Below are positions 16,594 through 22,853 of a stretch of DNA of 23,726 nt, piece by piece (position 1 is the first letter of the stretch; each line of letters starts with the position of its first letter). The position numbers and the translations under genes were made by a program. This stretch comes from JBBDIK01 sp964640385 (GTDB taxonomy: Bacteria > Actinomycetota > UBA4738 > JBBDHU01). The stretch is taken from positions 1 through 23,726 of the forward strand of contig CAZXFL010000025.1 of the NCBI GenBank assembly GCA_964640385.1, in the 5' to 3' direction. The notes below the pieces were generated by a model. The model was not told the origin of the DNA. It saw only the letters and a list, made by a program, of their open reading frames with translations, and did no database searches.

Positions 16594-18074
16594 CGCGCGA
16601 AGGCGAACTGGAGCCGACGATCTTCGACCTGTCCAAGCCGGGACGGGGCGGCGAGAACGTCGCGCGGGCCGACGGCAACATCGAGACCATGATCCCGGAA
16701 ACGTACCGACGACGGAGGCCGGCCGCGCTGCCCGAACTCTCCGAGCCGCAGGTCGTCCGCCACTTCACCCGGCTTTCGCAGCTCAACTACAGCATCGACA
16801 CCGGCTTCTACCCACTGGGCTCCTGCACGATGAAGTACAACCCCAAGCTGAACGAACACGCCGCGCGGCTGCCGGGATTCGCCCGACTCCATCCGCTCGC
16901 ACCCGAGGAACTGGCGCAGGGAACGCTGCAGATGCTGCACGGATTGGAAGGGTTCCTCTGCGAGATCGGCGGGTTCGAGGCCGCGACGCTGCAGCCGGCC
17001 GCCGGGGCGCACGGCGAACTGACCGCGATGCTCATGATCCGCGCCTACCACCGGGACCGGGGCGACGAGGACCGGACCGAGGTGATCGTGCCGGACTCGG
17101 CGCATGGCACCAATCCCGCGACGGCCTCCATGGTCGGATTCACCACCATCACGATCCCATCGGCTGCCGACGGAAGTGTGGACCTCGGAGCATTGCGCGA
17201 AGCGCTCGGTCCGCGGACGGCCGCGGTGATGCTCACCAACCCGTCGACCTACGGGCTCTTCGAGAGCGGCATCGTCGAACTGCTGGACGCCACCCATGCC
17301 GCAGGCGCGCTTGCCTATATGGACGGGGCGAACCTGAACGCGATCATGGGCCGGTTCAAGCCGGGTCCCGCAGGATTCGACGCGATGCACTTCAACCTGC
17401 ACAAGACCTTCTCGACGCCCCACGGCGGGGGCGGCCCGGGCGCCGGGCCGGTCGCCGTCGGCGAACGACTGGCGCCGTACCTCCCTGCGCCGCGGGTCCT
17501 CGCCGACGCGAACGGGTACCGGTTCGAGCGCCCGGGCGAACGCCCCACCGCGATCGGCCGGATGAGCGGCTTCCACGGGAACGCCGGCATCCTGCTGCGC
17601 GCCTACGCGTACATCCGCACGCATGGAGGTCCGGGGCTGCGAGAGGTGACCGACGACGCCGTCCTCGCGGCGAACTACCTGAAGGCCCGCCTCGGGCACG
17701 CCTTCGACATCCCGTTCGACCGGCCGTGCATGCACGAGTTCGTGGCGTCCGCAGCGAGCATCAAGCGAGAGTCGGGGATCCGCGCGTTCGACATCGCGAA
17801 GGCGCTGCTCGACCATGGGTTCCACCCGCCGACGATCTACTTCCCGCTGTCGGTGGAGGAGGGCATGCTGATCGAGCCGACCGAGACCGAGTCCATCGAG
17901 ACGATCGACGCGTTCGCCGATGCGCTCCTGGCCATCGCGGCAGAGGCCCATGAGGATCCCGATGCGATCAAGCGGGCACCGGTCACCACTCCCGTCCGAC
18001 GCATCGACGAGACCGAGGCGGCCCGCAAGCCTCAGCTACGCTGGCAACCTGAGCTGACGAACTCGAAGGGGTGA
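16590..18074 (+). CDS. gcvPB: Glycine dehydrogenase (decarboxylating) subunit 2, P protein beta
   Basis: A 494-residue C-terminal-half P protein carrying the PLP cofactor. The Schiff-base lysine is Lys272 in MHFNLHKTFSTPHGGGGPG. Other hallmarks are SIDTGFYPLGSCTMKYNPKLNE (about 68-89), QPAAGAHGELTAMLMIRAYH, DSAHGTNPATASMVGF, YMDGANLNAIMG and the C-terminal HPPTIYFPLSVEEGMLIEPTE. The frame is open from 16149, but the ATG at 16590 overlaps the gcvPA stop by ATGA and matches the family N-terminus. It closes the operon; the next gene starts 101 nt later after a repeat-rich leader. The C-terminus carries about 30 residues beyond the last conserved block, with no recognised motif. Confidence 0.95.
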   Translation: MTREGELEPTIFDLSKPGRGGENVARADGNIETMIPETYRRRRPAALPELSEPQVVRHFTRLSQLNYSIDTGFYPLGSCTMKYNPKLNEHAARLPGFARLHPLAPEELAQGTLQMLHGLEGFLCEIGGFEAATLQPAAGAHGELTAMLMIRAYHRDRGDEDRTEVIVPDSAHGTNPATASMVGFTTITIPSAADGSVDLGALREALGPRTAAVMLTNPSTYGLFESGIVELLDATHAAGALAYMDGANLNAIMGRFKPGPAGFDAMHFNLHKTFSTPHGGGGPGAGPVAVGERLAPYLPAPRVLADANGYRFERPGERPTAIGRMSGFHGNAGILLRAYAYIRTHGGPGLREVTDDAVLAANYLKARLGHAFDIPFDRPCMHEFVASAASIKRESGIRAFDIAKALLDHGFHPPTIYFPLSVEEGMLIEPTETESIETIDAFADALLAIAAEAHEDPDAIKRAPVTTPVRRIDETEAARKPQLRWQPELTNSKG

Positions 18075-18076
18075 GA

Positions 18077-18137
18077 ACCGGTATCGTTTGCGATGCCCGA
18101 AGCACCGCGGACGATCCACGCAGCGAACAGGACCGGT
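18077..18137. repeat. Pair of ACCGGT palindromes in the leader of the PotD-like gene
   Basis: ACCGGT occurs at 18077-18082 (overlapping the candidate -10 TATCGT) and again at 18132-18137, 55 bp apart. Both lie in similar surroundings: gaACCGGTat and ggACCGGTag. The spacing is about five helical turns, which would suit a looped or co-operative repressor, but chance in GC-rich DNA is possible. Confidence 0.3.
18082..18087 (+). promoter_or_regulatory. Candidate -10 box before the PotD-like gene
   Basis: TATCGT fits TAnnnT and lies 8 nt after the gcvPB stop and 5 nt before an ATG at 18093. It could give the binding-protein gene its own transcript rather than read-through from gcv. No good -35 box is visible at the usual distance. 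Confidence 0.3.
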
Positions 18138-18173
18138 AGGCGGCAGCGAACACCGGACAGCGAAGGAGACTAG
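18093..18173 (+). CDS. Candidate 26-residue leader peptide (uORF)
   Basis: An ATG 5 nt after the candidate -10 opens a 26-codon frame that ends with TAG two nucleotides before the ATG of the PotD-like gene. The ribosome site of that gene (GGAG) lies inside the last codons of this frame. The peptide is rich in Arg (RTGRRQRT) and contains TIHAAN. There is no Shine-Dalgarno sequence, so it would need leaderless translation. This is a prediction from arrangement only; a 26-codon open frame can arise by chance in such GC-rich DNA. Confidence 0.2.
   Translation: MPEAPRTIHAANRTGRRQRTPDSEGD
18121..18166 (+). repeat. Direct repeats CAGCGAACA in the leader of the PotD-like gene
   Basis: CAGCGAACAggaCCGG (18121-18136) is followed by CAGCGAACACCGG (18144-18156) and a partial third unit CAGCGAAGG (18158-18166) that runs into the ribosome site. 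Unit spacing is 23 and 14 bp. They could be regulator sites or RNA elements near the start codon. Confidence 0.45.
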
Positions 18174-18175
18174 GG

Positions 18176-19483
18176 ATGACCTCTCACCCACGCGAGGGCG
18201 GCCGGAAGTACCCGTTCGCCCCGATCGACCGGCGGACGTTCATCAAGCGGACGGGACTTGCGGCGGCCAGCGTGCCACTGCTCAGCGCCTTCCTGGCCGC
18301 CTGCCCCCGACCAGACGAGCCAACCGGGCCCACCGCCGCGCCGGCGCGCCCGAACTCGCCGGTTCGCCTTCCCTCCTACGACAACCTGGCGATCCAAGAC
18401 GGGCTACAGCCTGAATCCGGCCCGTTGGAGATCTATAACTGGGAGGAGTACATCAACCCGCGCGTCGTCGGGATGTTCGAGGAGCAGTACGGCGTAAAGG
18501 TCAACGTCAACACGTTCAACACGATGACCGAGGCCGTCGGGACCCTGACGACCAGCGACCAGACCTACGACGTGTGGATCGCCGATATCGACGTGCTCGG
18601 CAAGCTCGCCGCCTCCGGCCTCCTGCGGCCCCTCAACCACAGTTACGTCCCGAACCTCGCCAATGCCTGGGACCGGTTCCAGGGAGCGTCCGAAGGCCAG
18701 CCGTACTACGACGTGGGCGCCCAGTACTCGGTTCCGTACACGACCTACACCTCCGGCGTCGCGTGGCGGATCGACGAGGGAGGCCCGTCGGAGGAATACG
18801 TCGCCGGTCTCGAGAACGAATGGGACCTGCTGTGGGACGAGAAATGGACGGGCAAGATCCACCTCCTCGACGACTACCGTGAGTCGATCGCCGCGGCGCT
18901 CCTCAAGAACGGCATCACGGACATCAACACCGACGACGCGGCCGCGAGAGCCACCAACCTCCAGAAGGCGCAGCAGAGCCTCATCGAAGCGGTCGAGAGG
19001 CTGAACGTGAAGGCCGACGTCAGCGGCTACTCCGACCTGCCCCAAGGCGAATCGCTCATCCACCACGGTTGGTCGGGCGACTTCATCGCATCGAAGTGGT
19101 ACTTCCCGGAGGGAACCGTCGACAAGGACGTGCTCCGCTACTGGACGCCCTCCGAGAAAGGCCCGGCCGGCAACGACACGTTCACGATCCTGGGGAGCGG
19201 GAAGAACCCGGTACTGGCGCACCACTTCCTGAACTTCATGCTCGACTTCGACAACGCGATGGTGAACTTCCAGTGGAACGGGTACATCCCGCCGCAGAAG
19301 CAGCTCGACCCGGAGAAACTGGTGGTCGGCAGCGGCGAGTCCTACTCGATCCTGCTGCCGGGCCTCAGGAGCACCGTCGCGACCGAGGCGGACATCGAGA
19401 AGATGACCGAGCTGGCTCCTCTCTCCCCCGACGTCGATTCCCAATGGAAGGACGTCTGGGAGTTCTTCCAGACCGCCTCCTAG
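18176..19483 (+). CDS. Extracellular solute-binding protein, PotD-like Tat lipoprotein
   Basis: A 435-residue binding protein of a spermidine/putrescine-type ABC importer, anchored outside the membrane. The N-terminus has a twin-arginine signal (DRRTFIKRTG, Arg19-Arg20), a hydrophobic stretch and a lipobox LAAC with Cys43, then a Pro/Ala/Thr-rich linker. The mature part opens GPLEIYNWEEYINPRVVGMFEEQYGVKVNV, the family's typical first lobe, followed by YDVWIADIDVLGKLAASGLL. GGAG lies 8 nt before the ATG. Its permease and ATPase partners may be the genes at the left edge and at 1190-2305, or may once have lain downstream where an IS element now sits. The outer end of the IS inverted repeat touches the G of the TAG stop. 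The ligand is not certain: polyamine or related amine by family. Confidence 0.92.
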   Translation: MTSHPREGGRKYPFAPIDRRTFIKRTGLAAASVPLLSAFLAACPRPDEPTGPTAAPARPNSPVRLPSYDNLAIQDGLQPESGPLEIYNWEEYINPRVVGMFEEQYGVKVNVNTFNTMTEAVGTLTTSDQTYDVWIADIDVLGKLAASGLLRPLNHSYVPNLANAWDRFQGASEGQPYYDVGAQYSVPYTTYTSGVAWRIDEGGPSEEYVAGLENEWDLLWDEKWTGKIHLLDDYRESIAAALLKNGITDINTDDAAARATNLQKAQQSLIEAVERLNVKADVSGYSDLPQGESLIHHGWSGDFIASKWYFPEGTVDKDVLRYWTPSEKGPAGNDTFTILGSGKNPVLAHHFLNFMLDFDNAMVNFQWNGYIPPQKQLDPEKLVVGSGESYSILLPGLRSTVATEADIEKMTELAPLSPDVDSQWKDVWEFFQTAS

Positions 19484-19525
19484 GTAACCGGGTCCCCTGA
19501 AACTGGTCCACCCCATGTGAGACTC
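19483..19525. repeat. Left terminal inverted repeat of the IS element
   Basis: A 43-bp arm beginning GGTAACCGGGTCCCC and ending TGTGAGACTC. It mirrors the right arm in two blocks (15 bp, then 21 bp) with a one-base length difference between them. The first base is the last base of the binding-protein stop codon. Confidence 0.7.
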
Positions 19526-19530
19526 ACGAG

Positions 19531-19548
19531 GCCCGAAAGGGCAGGAGG
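19531..19548 (+). promoter_or_regulatory. GNRA-loop hairpin abutting the orfA ribosome site
   Basis: GCCC-GAAA-GGGC (19531-19542) is a 4-bp stem with a GAAA tetraloop placed directly against the Shine-Dalgarno AGGAGG (19543-19548), which is 8 nt before the orfA ATG. It may modulate transposase translation; the stem is short. Confidence 0.35.
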
Positions 19549-19556
19549 TGAGTCGC

Positions 19557-19835
19557 ATGAAGCGAACGAGGAACACACCCGAGCAGGTGATCCGCAAGCT
19601 GCGTGAAGGCGAGCGGATGCTCGCCGAGGGTAGGGAGCTCTCCGAGGTCACCAGGGCCCTGGAGATCTCGGTGCAGACCTACCACCGCTGGCAAAAGCAG
19701 TACCAAGGGATGCGGCGCGAAGAGGTCGTCGAGCTGAAGAACCTGCGCAAGGAGAACGGCCGCCTCAAGAAGCTGGTGGCCAACCAGGCTCTTGACATCG
19801 ACATGCTCAAGGACGTGTCCCGGGGAAATTGGTAG
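19557..19835 (+). CDS. IS3-family transposase OrfA
   Basis: A 92-residue DNA-binding half of the transposase. A helix-turn-helix of the HTH_Tnp_1 type covers about residues 5-50 (TPEQVIRKLREGERMLAEG, then VTRALEISVQTYHRWQKQY). A leucine-zipper-like coiled coil follows (VVELKNLRKENGRLKKLVANQALDIDMLKDV). It binds the terminal repeats and dimerises. The start is ATG 19557 with AGGAGG 8 nt upstream; an in-frame GTG at 19548 overlaps that site and is less likely. The frame ends RGNW at a TAG, just after a slippery heptamer that can pass ribosomes into orfB. Confidence 0.9.
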   Translation: MKRTRNTPEQVIRKLREGERMLAEGRELSEVTRALEISVQTYHRWQKQYQGMRREEVVELKNLRKENGRLKKLVANQALDIDMLKDVSRGNW

Positions 19836-19887
19836 GCCCCGAACGACGTCGACAGGCGGTCCATCGCCTGCAAGATCGCTTCGGGGC
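19823..19887 (+). promoter_or_regulatory. Programmed -1 frameshift signal between orfA and orfB
   Basis: The heptamer G_GGA_AAT (19823-19829, in the orfA frame) fits the X_XXY_YYZ rule. Slipping by -1 gives GGG AAA and enters the orfB frame. Six nucleotides later an 8-bp stem forms between GCCCCGAA (19836-19843) and TTCGGGGC (19880-19887). Inside its loop is a second perfect hairpin, CAGGCG (19853-19858) with CGCCTG (19865-19870). IS3 elements commonly make the OrfAB transposase this way. Confidence 0.75.
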
Positions 19888-20692
19888 ATCAGAGAGAAGG
19901 GCATGCGCCCTGCTGGGCCAGCACCGCTCCTCCCAGCGTCACCGGCGGACGATCGTTGCGGACGAGGAGCACCTGCGCCGGCGCCTGCACGAGCTCGCCC
20001 AGCGTGACTCGCGCCTTGGCTACAAGAAGCAGCACGCGATCCTGTGCCGCGAGGGCTGGAAGGTCAACCGCAAGCGGGTCAGGCGCATCTGGCGCCAGGA
20101 GCACCTGCAGGTCCCGCGCAAGAAGAAGCGCCGGCGGCGCGGCCGCCATGCACCAGGACACGTCGCAGCAGCCCACCCCAACCACGTCTGGGCGATGGAC
20201 TTTCTGTTCGACGACATCACGAGGGGGCGCAAGATCAAGGTCCTCAACATCACCGAAGAGTTCACCCGCGAGTCCTTGGCGGGGTTCGTGGCTCGCTCGA
20301 TCACGGCCAAGGGCGTGGTAGCGGTCCTGGAGCAGATCGTGGCCCGCCGGGGCGCACCTAAGTTCGTCCGCTGCGATAACGGTCCAGAATTCATCGCCGA
20401 TGCCATCCGGCGGTGGTGTGAGCGCACCGGATCACGCACCCTGTTCATCGAGCCCGGCTCACCGTGGCAGAATGCATACGTCGAGAGCTACAACGACAAG
20501 CAGCGAAGGGAGCTGCTCAACGGAGAGGTGATCGACTCGGTGCTTGAAGCACAGATCCTGATCGATGACTGGCGGGTCGACTACAACACCTACCGGCCCC
20601 ACCAGTCGCTTGCCTACCTCACGCCGGCAGCGTTCGCTCGTCGGTGGAGGATGGAGAATGAGGTCCGAGTCTCACAAGAGGTGGACCGATGA
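19829..20692 (+). CDS. IS3-family transposase OrfB (integrase catalytic domain)
   Basis: A 287-residue catalytic half with an rve/DDE fold, made alone or, more likely, as the OrfAB fusion by -1 frameshifting. A helical HTH_21-like region at about 45-95 (EEHLRRRLHELAQRDSRLGYKKQHAILCREG, then KRVRRIWRQEHLQVPRKKKRRRR) precedes the catalytic core. The catalytic acids are the Asp of WAMDFLFDD, the Asp of VRCDNGPEFIA and the Glu of SPWQNAYVESYNDKQRRELL. The C-terminus, YNTYRPHQSLAYLTPAAFA, is typical of the family. The only start near the frame opening is TTG 19829, overlapping orfA, so independent initiation is doubtful. The stop lies just past the inner right repeat arm. The frame is intact. Confidence 0.92.
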   Translation: MVGPERRRQAVHRLQDRFGASERRACALLGQHRSSQRHRRTIVADEEHLRRRLHELAQRDSRLGYKKQHAILCREGWKVNRKRVRRIWRQEHLQVPRKKKRRRRGRHAPGHVAAAHPNHVWAMDFLFDDITRGRKIKVLNITEEFTRESLAGFVARSITAKGVVAVLEQIVARRGAPKFVRCDNGPEFIADAIRRWCERTGSRTLFIEPGSPWQNAYVESYNDKQRRELLNGEVIDSVLEAQILIDDWRVDYNTYRPHQSLAYLTPAAFARRWRMENEVRVSQEVDR

Positions 20693-20708
20693 GGGGGACC
20701 CCGTCACC
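20667..20708. repeat. Right terminal inverted repeat of the IS element
   Basis: A 42-bp arm beginning GAGTCTCACA on the plus strand and ending GTCACC. It is the partner of the 43-bp left arm, matching at 19 of 21 inner and 13 of 15 outer positions. It contains the last codons and stop of orfB. Confidence 0.7.
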
Positions 20709-20757
20709 ATCCGGTAAGAGGGGCATATCTCGCATCTTCGCACCGGATAACGGTGAC
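20703..20757. repeat. Interrupted inverted repeat at the right edge of the IS
   Basis: GTCACC-ATCCGG (20703-20714) is mirrored by CCGGAT-aac-GGTGAC (20743-20757): 12 paired bases with a 3-nt bulge and a 28-nt loop. The left arm includes the outer end of the IS repeat. It may be a remnant of target or IS-end sequence, or an RNA hairpin. Confidence 0.4.
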
Positions 20758-21068
20758 TTGGCACTAAATACCGCGATAATCGGCGGCATGGAAGGGACAC
20801 CGGTACGGATTCGGATACCGACGGCCCCCTTCGACCTGGGTGGCACTCATGGTACGAAATGTGGAGTTGGAGTAGGTCCGCTGGATCACCTCCTCCGCTA
20901 TGCGGCCAAGCTTCCTCTGCCCCCATCGCGCTAAGGCTGGAACCATCCACTACGCCGGGGCGTCCACGGTCAGGGCTAGAACTCCTGCGGCCCGGGCGGG
21001 ACATCGAAGAAGCTACCGACCTGACGCTCAGGTCCAAGCAGCCGGATTTCGGCCGGCGCATGGTTGCT
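20709..21068. other. Gene-poor gap between the IS and the third PAS-PucR gene
   Basis: I see no convincing gene in these 360 bases. They hold the right arm of an interrupted inverted repeat, a -10-like GATAAT with a 48-codon open frame just after it, a chance 16S-tail-like GGATCACCTCCT (20883-20894), and a row of hairpins before the convergent regulator's stop. By eye the composition is less GC-rich than the flanking metabolic genes. Confidence 0.5.
20788..20934 (+). CDS. Candidate small ORF, 48 residues, unknown
   Basis: The frame begins ATGGAAGG, 7 nt after GATAAT (20775-20780), with a weak GGTGAC 17 nt further upstream. The same geometry is seen before two PAS-PucR genes and upstream of gcvT. 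The product starts MEGTPVRIRIPTAPFDLGG, has no recognisable domain and one Cys. Codon use does not look strongly biased, and no ribosome site exists. It could be spurious; it is listed only because of the promoter-like context. Confidence 0.15.
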   Translation: MEGTPVRIRIPTAPFDLGGTHGTKCGVGVGPLDHLLRYAAKLPLPPSR

Positions 21069-21079
21069 TCACCGCAACC
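21018..21079 (-). terminator. Three consecutive hairpins at the 3' end of the third PAS-PucR gene
   Basis: GACCTG-ACGCT-CAGGTC (21018-21034), GCCGG-ATTTCGG-CCGGC (21041-21057) and GGTTGC-TTCACC-GCAACC (21062-21079) are perfect stems of 6, 5 and 6 bp. The last spans the stop codon of the regulator. There is no T-tract, so this would be a non-canonical terminator or a 3' stabilising structure. Confidence 0.4.
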
Positions 21080-22847
21080 GTCCCATCGGATCATCGAACC
21101 GCCCCCCGCCGTGTCGCTTGGTTCTGACCTGAAGCAAGCTCAAGCCACTCAAGGCGACCTCCAGTTTGACGCGAGTCTCGTGATCATCCAAGTCCCGGGC
21201 GAGGAGTTGTTCTATCCGGTCGATCCGGTGGTATATCGTCCTTCTTTCGATGTGCAATGCTCGGGCGGATGGCTGTTTGCGGCCGCCATTCTCGAGTATC
21301 ACGCGAAGCGTCGGAAGGAGAGGTGTCCGGCTCTTCGCGTCATGCTTGAGCAAAGGTGAGAGCTCCGACTCAACGAAGCGGGCAAGTTCCGGACCTTCCG
21401 AAAGAAGAGCCAGCAGATGCTGAACGCCGAGGTCGCGGAAGTGGACTACGTTGGCCCCCGCGGTAGTTCGCGCTCCGTAGGAGGCCGCCTCTCCCGCCGA
21501 CTCGAGTGCGCGGCCTAGAGAGGTAACTTCCGCTTCATCGCTGACTCCGACCACCACCGACAGCTGATCAATCGATTCCGCTACCTGCGCGCAGATCTTG
21601 TCCCCGAGGTCATCCATTGCAGTCCGAGAGTTGACCTTCGACGGCATGCCCACGATCGCGATCGCCCTATCGCCTTCGGGGGCTACCAGTCCGGCGAGCC
21701 CCGCGCCGGTGATTGTCCCCCGGGTTTGCTTGACGATCTGTGTCGTGACCCGCTGCCGGTCTCCTTCGCTCAGCCCCCGGCTGGCTCTTCTTTCGGCCGA
21801 TACCCGCGGCTCCACCACCAGGGCAAAGAGCACGCAGTGTTGGAGATCTGCCCCCAAGCCCTGGGCGCGGCGCAGCACTTCCTCGGCGCTGGAGTACCTG
21901 CCACGGAGGATGTCCGACAGTAGCGCGCCTCCTGCTCGGTCGGTCATGCTCGACGCGTCCCGCTCCGAGAGAAGGGACATGCCGATCGCTGCGGCGGCAC
22001 GGTCCAAAGCCAGGCGATCGATTTCATCGAGTAGAGTGTCCATTTCGAGCAGGTGAAGGCGACCCCAAAGTTCGTCTCGAAGCCAGATGGGAACCCAGAG
22101 ACAGGGCGTGTCGCCTTCTTCACGAAGAACGATTCCCCTTCGCTCGTCCTCGTGGCCGTTGCGGGAGTGCGCGCCCCACGTGGTCAGCACGTCGCCGAAC
22201 CCAGTTCCGTGGACGGCGAACTCGATCAGTTGATGCGCGGCGTCCTCCAGTACGACCGGGTTCCGTCCTATGTCGGCAAGGGCCTGGAGAAGGAATTTCA
22301 TGTCCGCGCCACGAAGAGCCAAGTTGGCGAACTTGCGACCCACCGCGTCAACTCTTTCGAGCATGTCGACCTGTTGCTGAACCAAGGCGTGAGCCTGCTT
22401 GAGCTCGGTTACGTCCATCATGACGCCGTGTTCGTAGGTCACTTCCCCCGCGTTGTTTCGAATAGTTTGAGATCGGTCGCGGATCCACACGGTGCGGCCG
22501 TCCGGTCTTACCATTCGGTAGTCGTCCATGTCGGGACCGCCCTTGAGGAAGTCGGCGTATTGGGCCAGGACCCTCTCCTGATCGTCGGGGTGCAGGTGAG
22601 TCGCCCAGGGGTCCACGTCAGGGTCCGTCCACTCGCGCGCCGAGATCCCGAGGATCCGTTCGACTTGCGGACTCACGTAGACGGCGTCAACCCCTTCCAG
22701 GGGCCTGTCGACGTAGAGGATCGCTGGCACCTGCTCGACAAGCGCGCGAAATTGTTCCTCCGCGCCTGAAGGGCGGGACGGTTCTTCGGAGGCCTTTGAC
22801 GGATCGCCCACTGCGATTCGATCTCCTCGCTTACCAGCGCCTTCCAT
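21069..22847 (-). CDS. PAS domain-containing PucR-family transcriptional regulator (paralogue 3)
   Basis: A 592-residue regulator with the same architecture as the tandem pair: PAS with EQFRALVEQVPAILYVD, LHPDDQERV, VRPDGRTVWIRDRS and GVMMDVTELKQAH. GAF/PucR-like (RNPVVLEDAAHQLIEFAV, WVPIWLRDELWGRLHL) and CdaR-like regions (EVLRRAQGLGADLQHCVLFALVV) follow. The C-terminal HTH_30 is LENGGRKQPSARALHIERRTIYHRIDRIEQLL. The frame is open to 23003. I chose ATG 22847 because a -35/-10 pair lies directly upstream and ends 6 nt before it. A GTG 36 nt inside (22811), with GAGGAG 11 nt before it, is an alternative. Codons look less GC-biased than in paralogues 1 and 2. It is divergent from the amine oxidase, the usual place for a PucR activator and its target. 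Confidence 0.9.
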   Translation of the reverse strand: MEGAGKRGDRIAVGDPSKASEEPSRPSGAEEQFRALVEQVPAILYVDRPLEGVDAVYVSPQVERILGISAREWTDPDVDPWATHLHPDDQERVLAQYADFLKGGPDMDDYRMVRPDGRTVWIRDRSQTIRNNAGEVTYEHGVMMDVTELKQAHALVQQQVDMLERVDAVGRKFANLALRGADMKFLLQALADIGRNPVVLEDAAHQLIEFAVHGTGFGDVLTTWGAHSRNGHEDERRGIVLREEGDTPCLWVPIWLRDELWGRLHLLEMDTLLDEIDRLALDRAAAAIGMSLLSERDASSMTDRAGGALLSDILRGRYSSAEEVLRRAQGLGADLQHCVLFALVVEPRVSAERRASRGLSEGDRQRVTTQIVKQTRGTITGAGLAGLVAPEGDRAIAIVGMPSKVNSRTAMDDLGDKICAQVAESIDQLSVVVGVSDEAEVTSLGRALESAGEAASYGARTTAGANVVHFRDLGVQHLLALLSEGPELARFVESELSPLLKHDAKSRTPLLPTLRVILENGGRKQPSARALHIERRTIYHRIDRIEQLLARDLDDHETRVKLEVALSGLSLLQVRTKRHGGGRFDDPMGRLR

Positions 22848-22853
22848 AGAGCG

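Larger units (their letters stand above)
19483..20708 (+). mobile_element. IS3-family insertion sequence
   Basis: About 1.23 kb, with a two-frame transposase (orfA and orfB) between imperfect inverted repeats. Inner repeat arms at 19505-19525 and 20667-20687 match at 19 of 21 positions (GGTCCACC, then TGTGAGACTC). Outer arms at 19483-19497 and 20694-20708 match at 13 of 15 (GGTnACnGGGTCCCC). A poorly matching 6-7 nt lies between. No 3- or 4-bp target duplication is visible outside these ends, so the exact boundaries are uncertain. An alternative left end is the TG at 19498. Both frames are intact, suggesting a recent or active copy. It lies directly behind the PotD-like gene. Confidence 0.85.

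Noticed and set aside
18121..18166. CRISPR-like repeat array
   Set aside because: Only two full units and one partial, 9-13 bp long and with irregular 14-23 bp period; no cas genes are near.
20883..20894. GGATCACCTCCT, identical to the 3' end of 16S rRNA
   Set aside because: Nothing upstream resembles the rest of 16S (no GTCGTAACAAGG block). A 12-base match alone is a coincidence, or a ribosome-site-like sequence on the other strand with no gene behind it.
20764..20946. 60-codon minus-strand frame in the gap after the IS
   Set aside because: It has no recognisable domain, no good start context, and its internal AGGAGGTGATCC does not precede a start codon at useful spacing.
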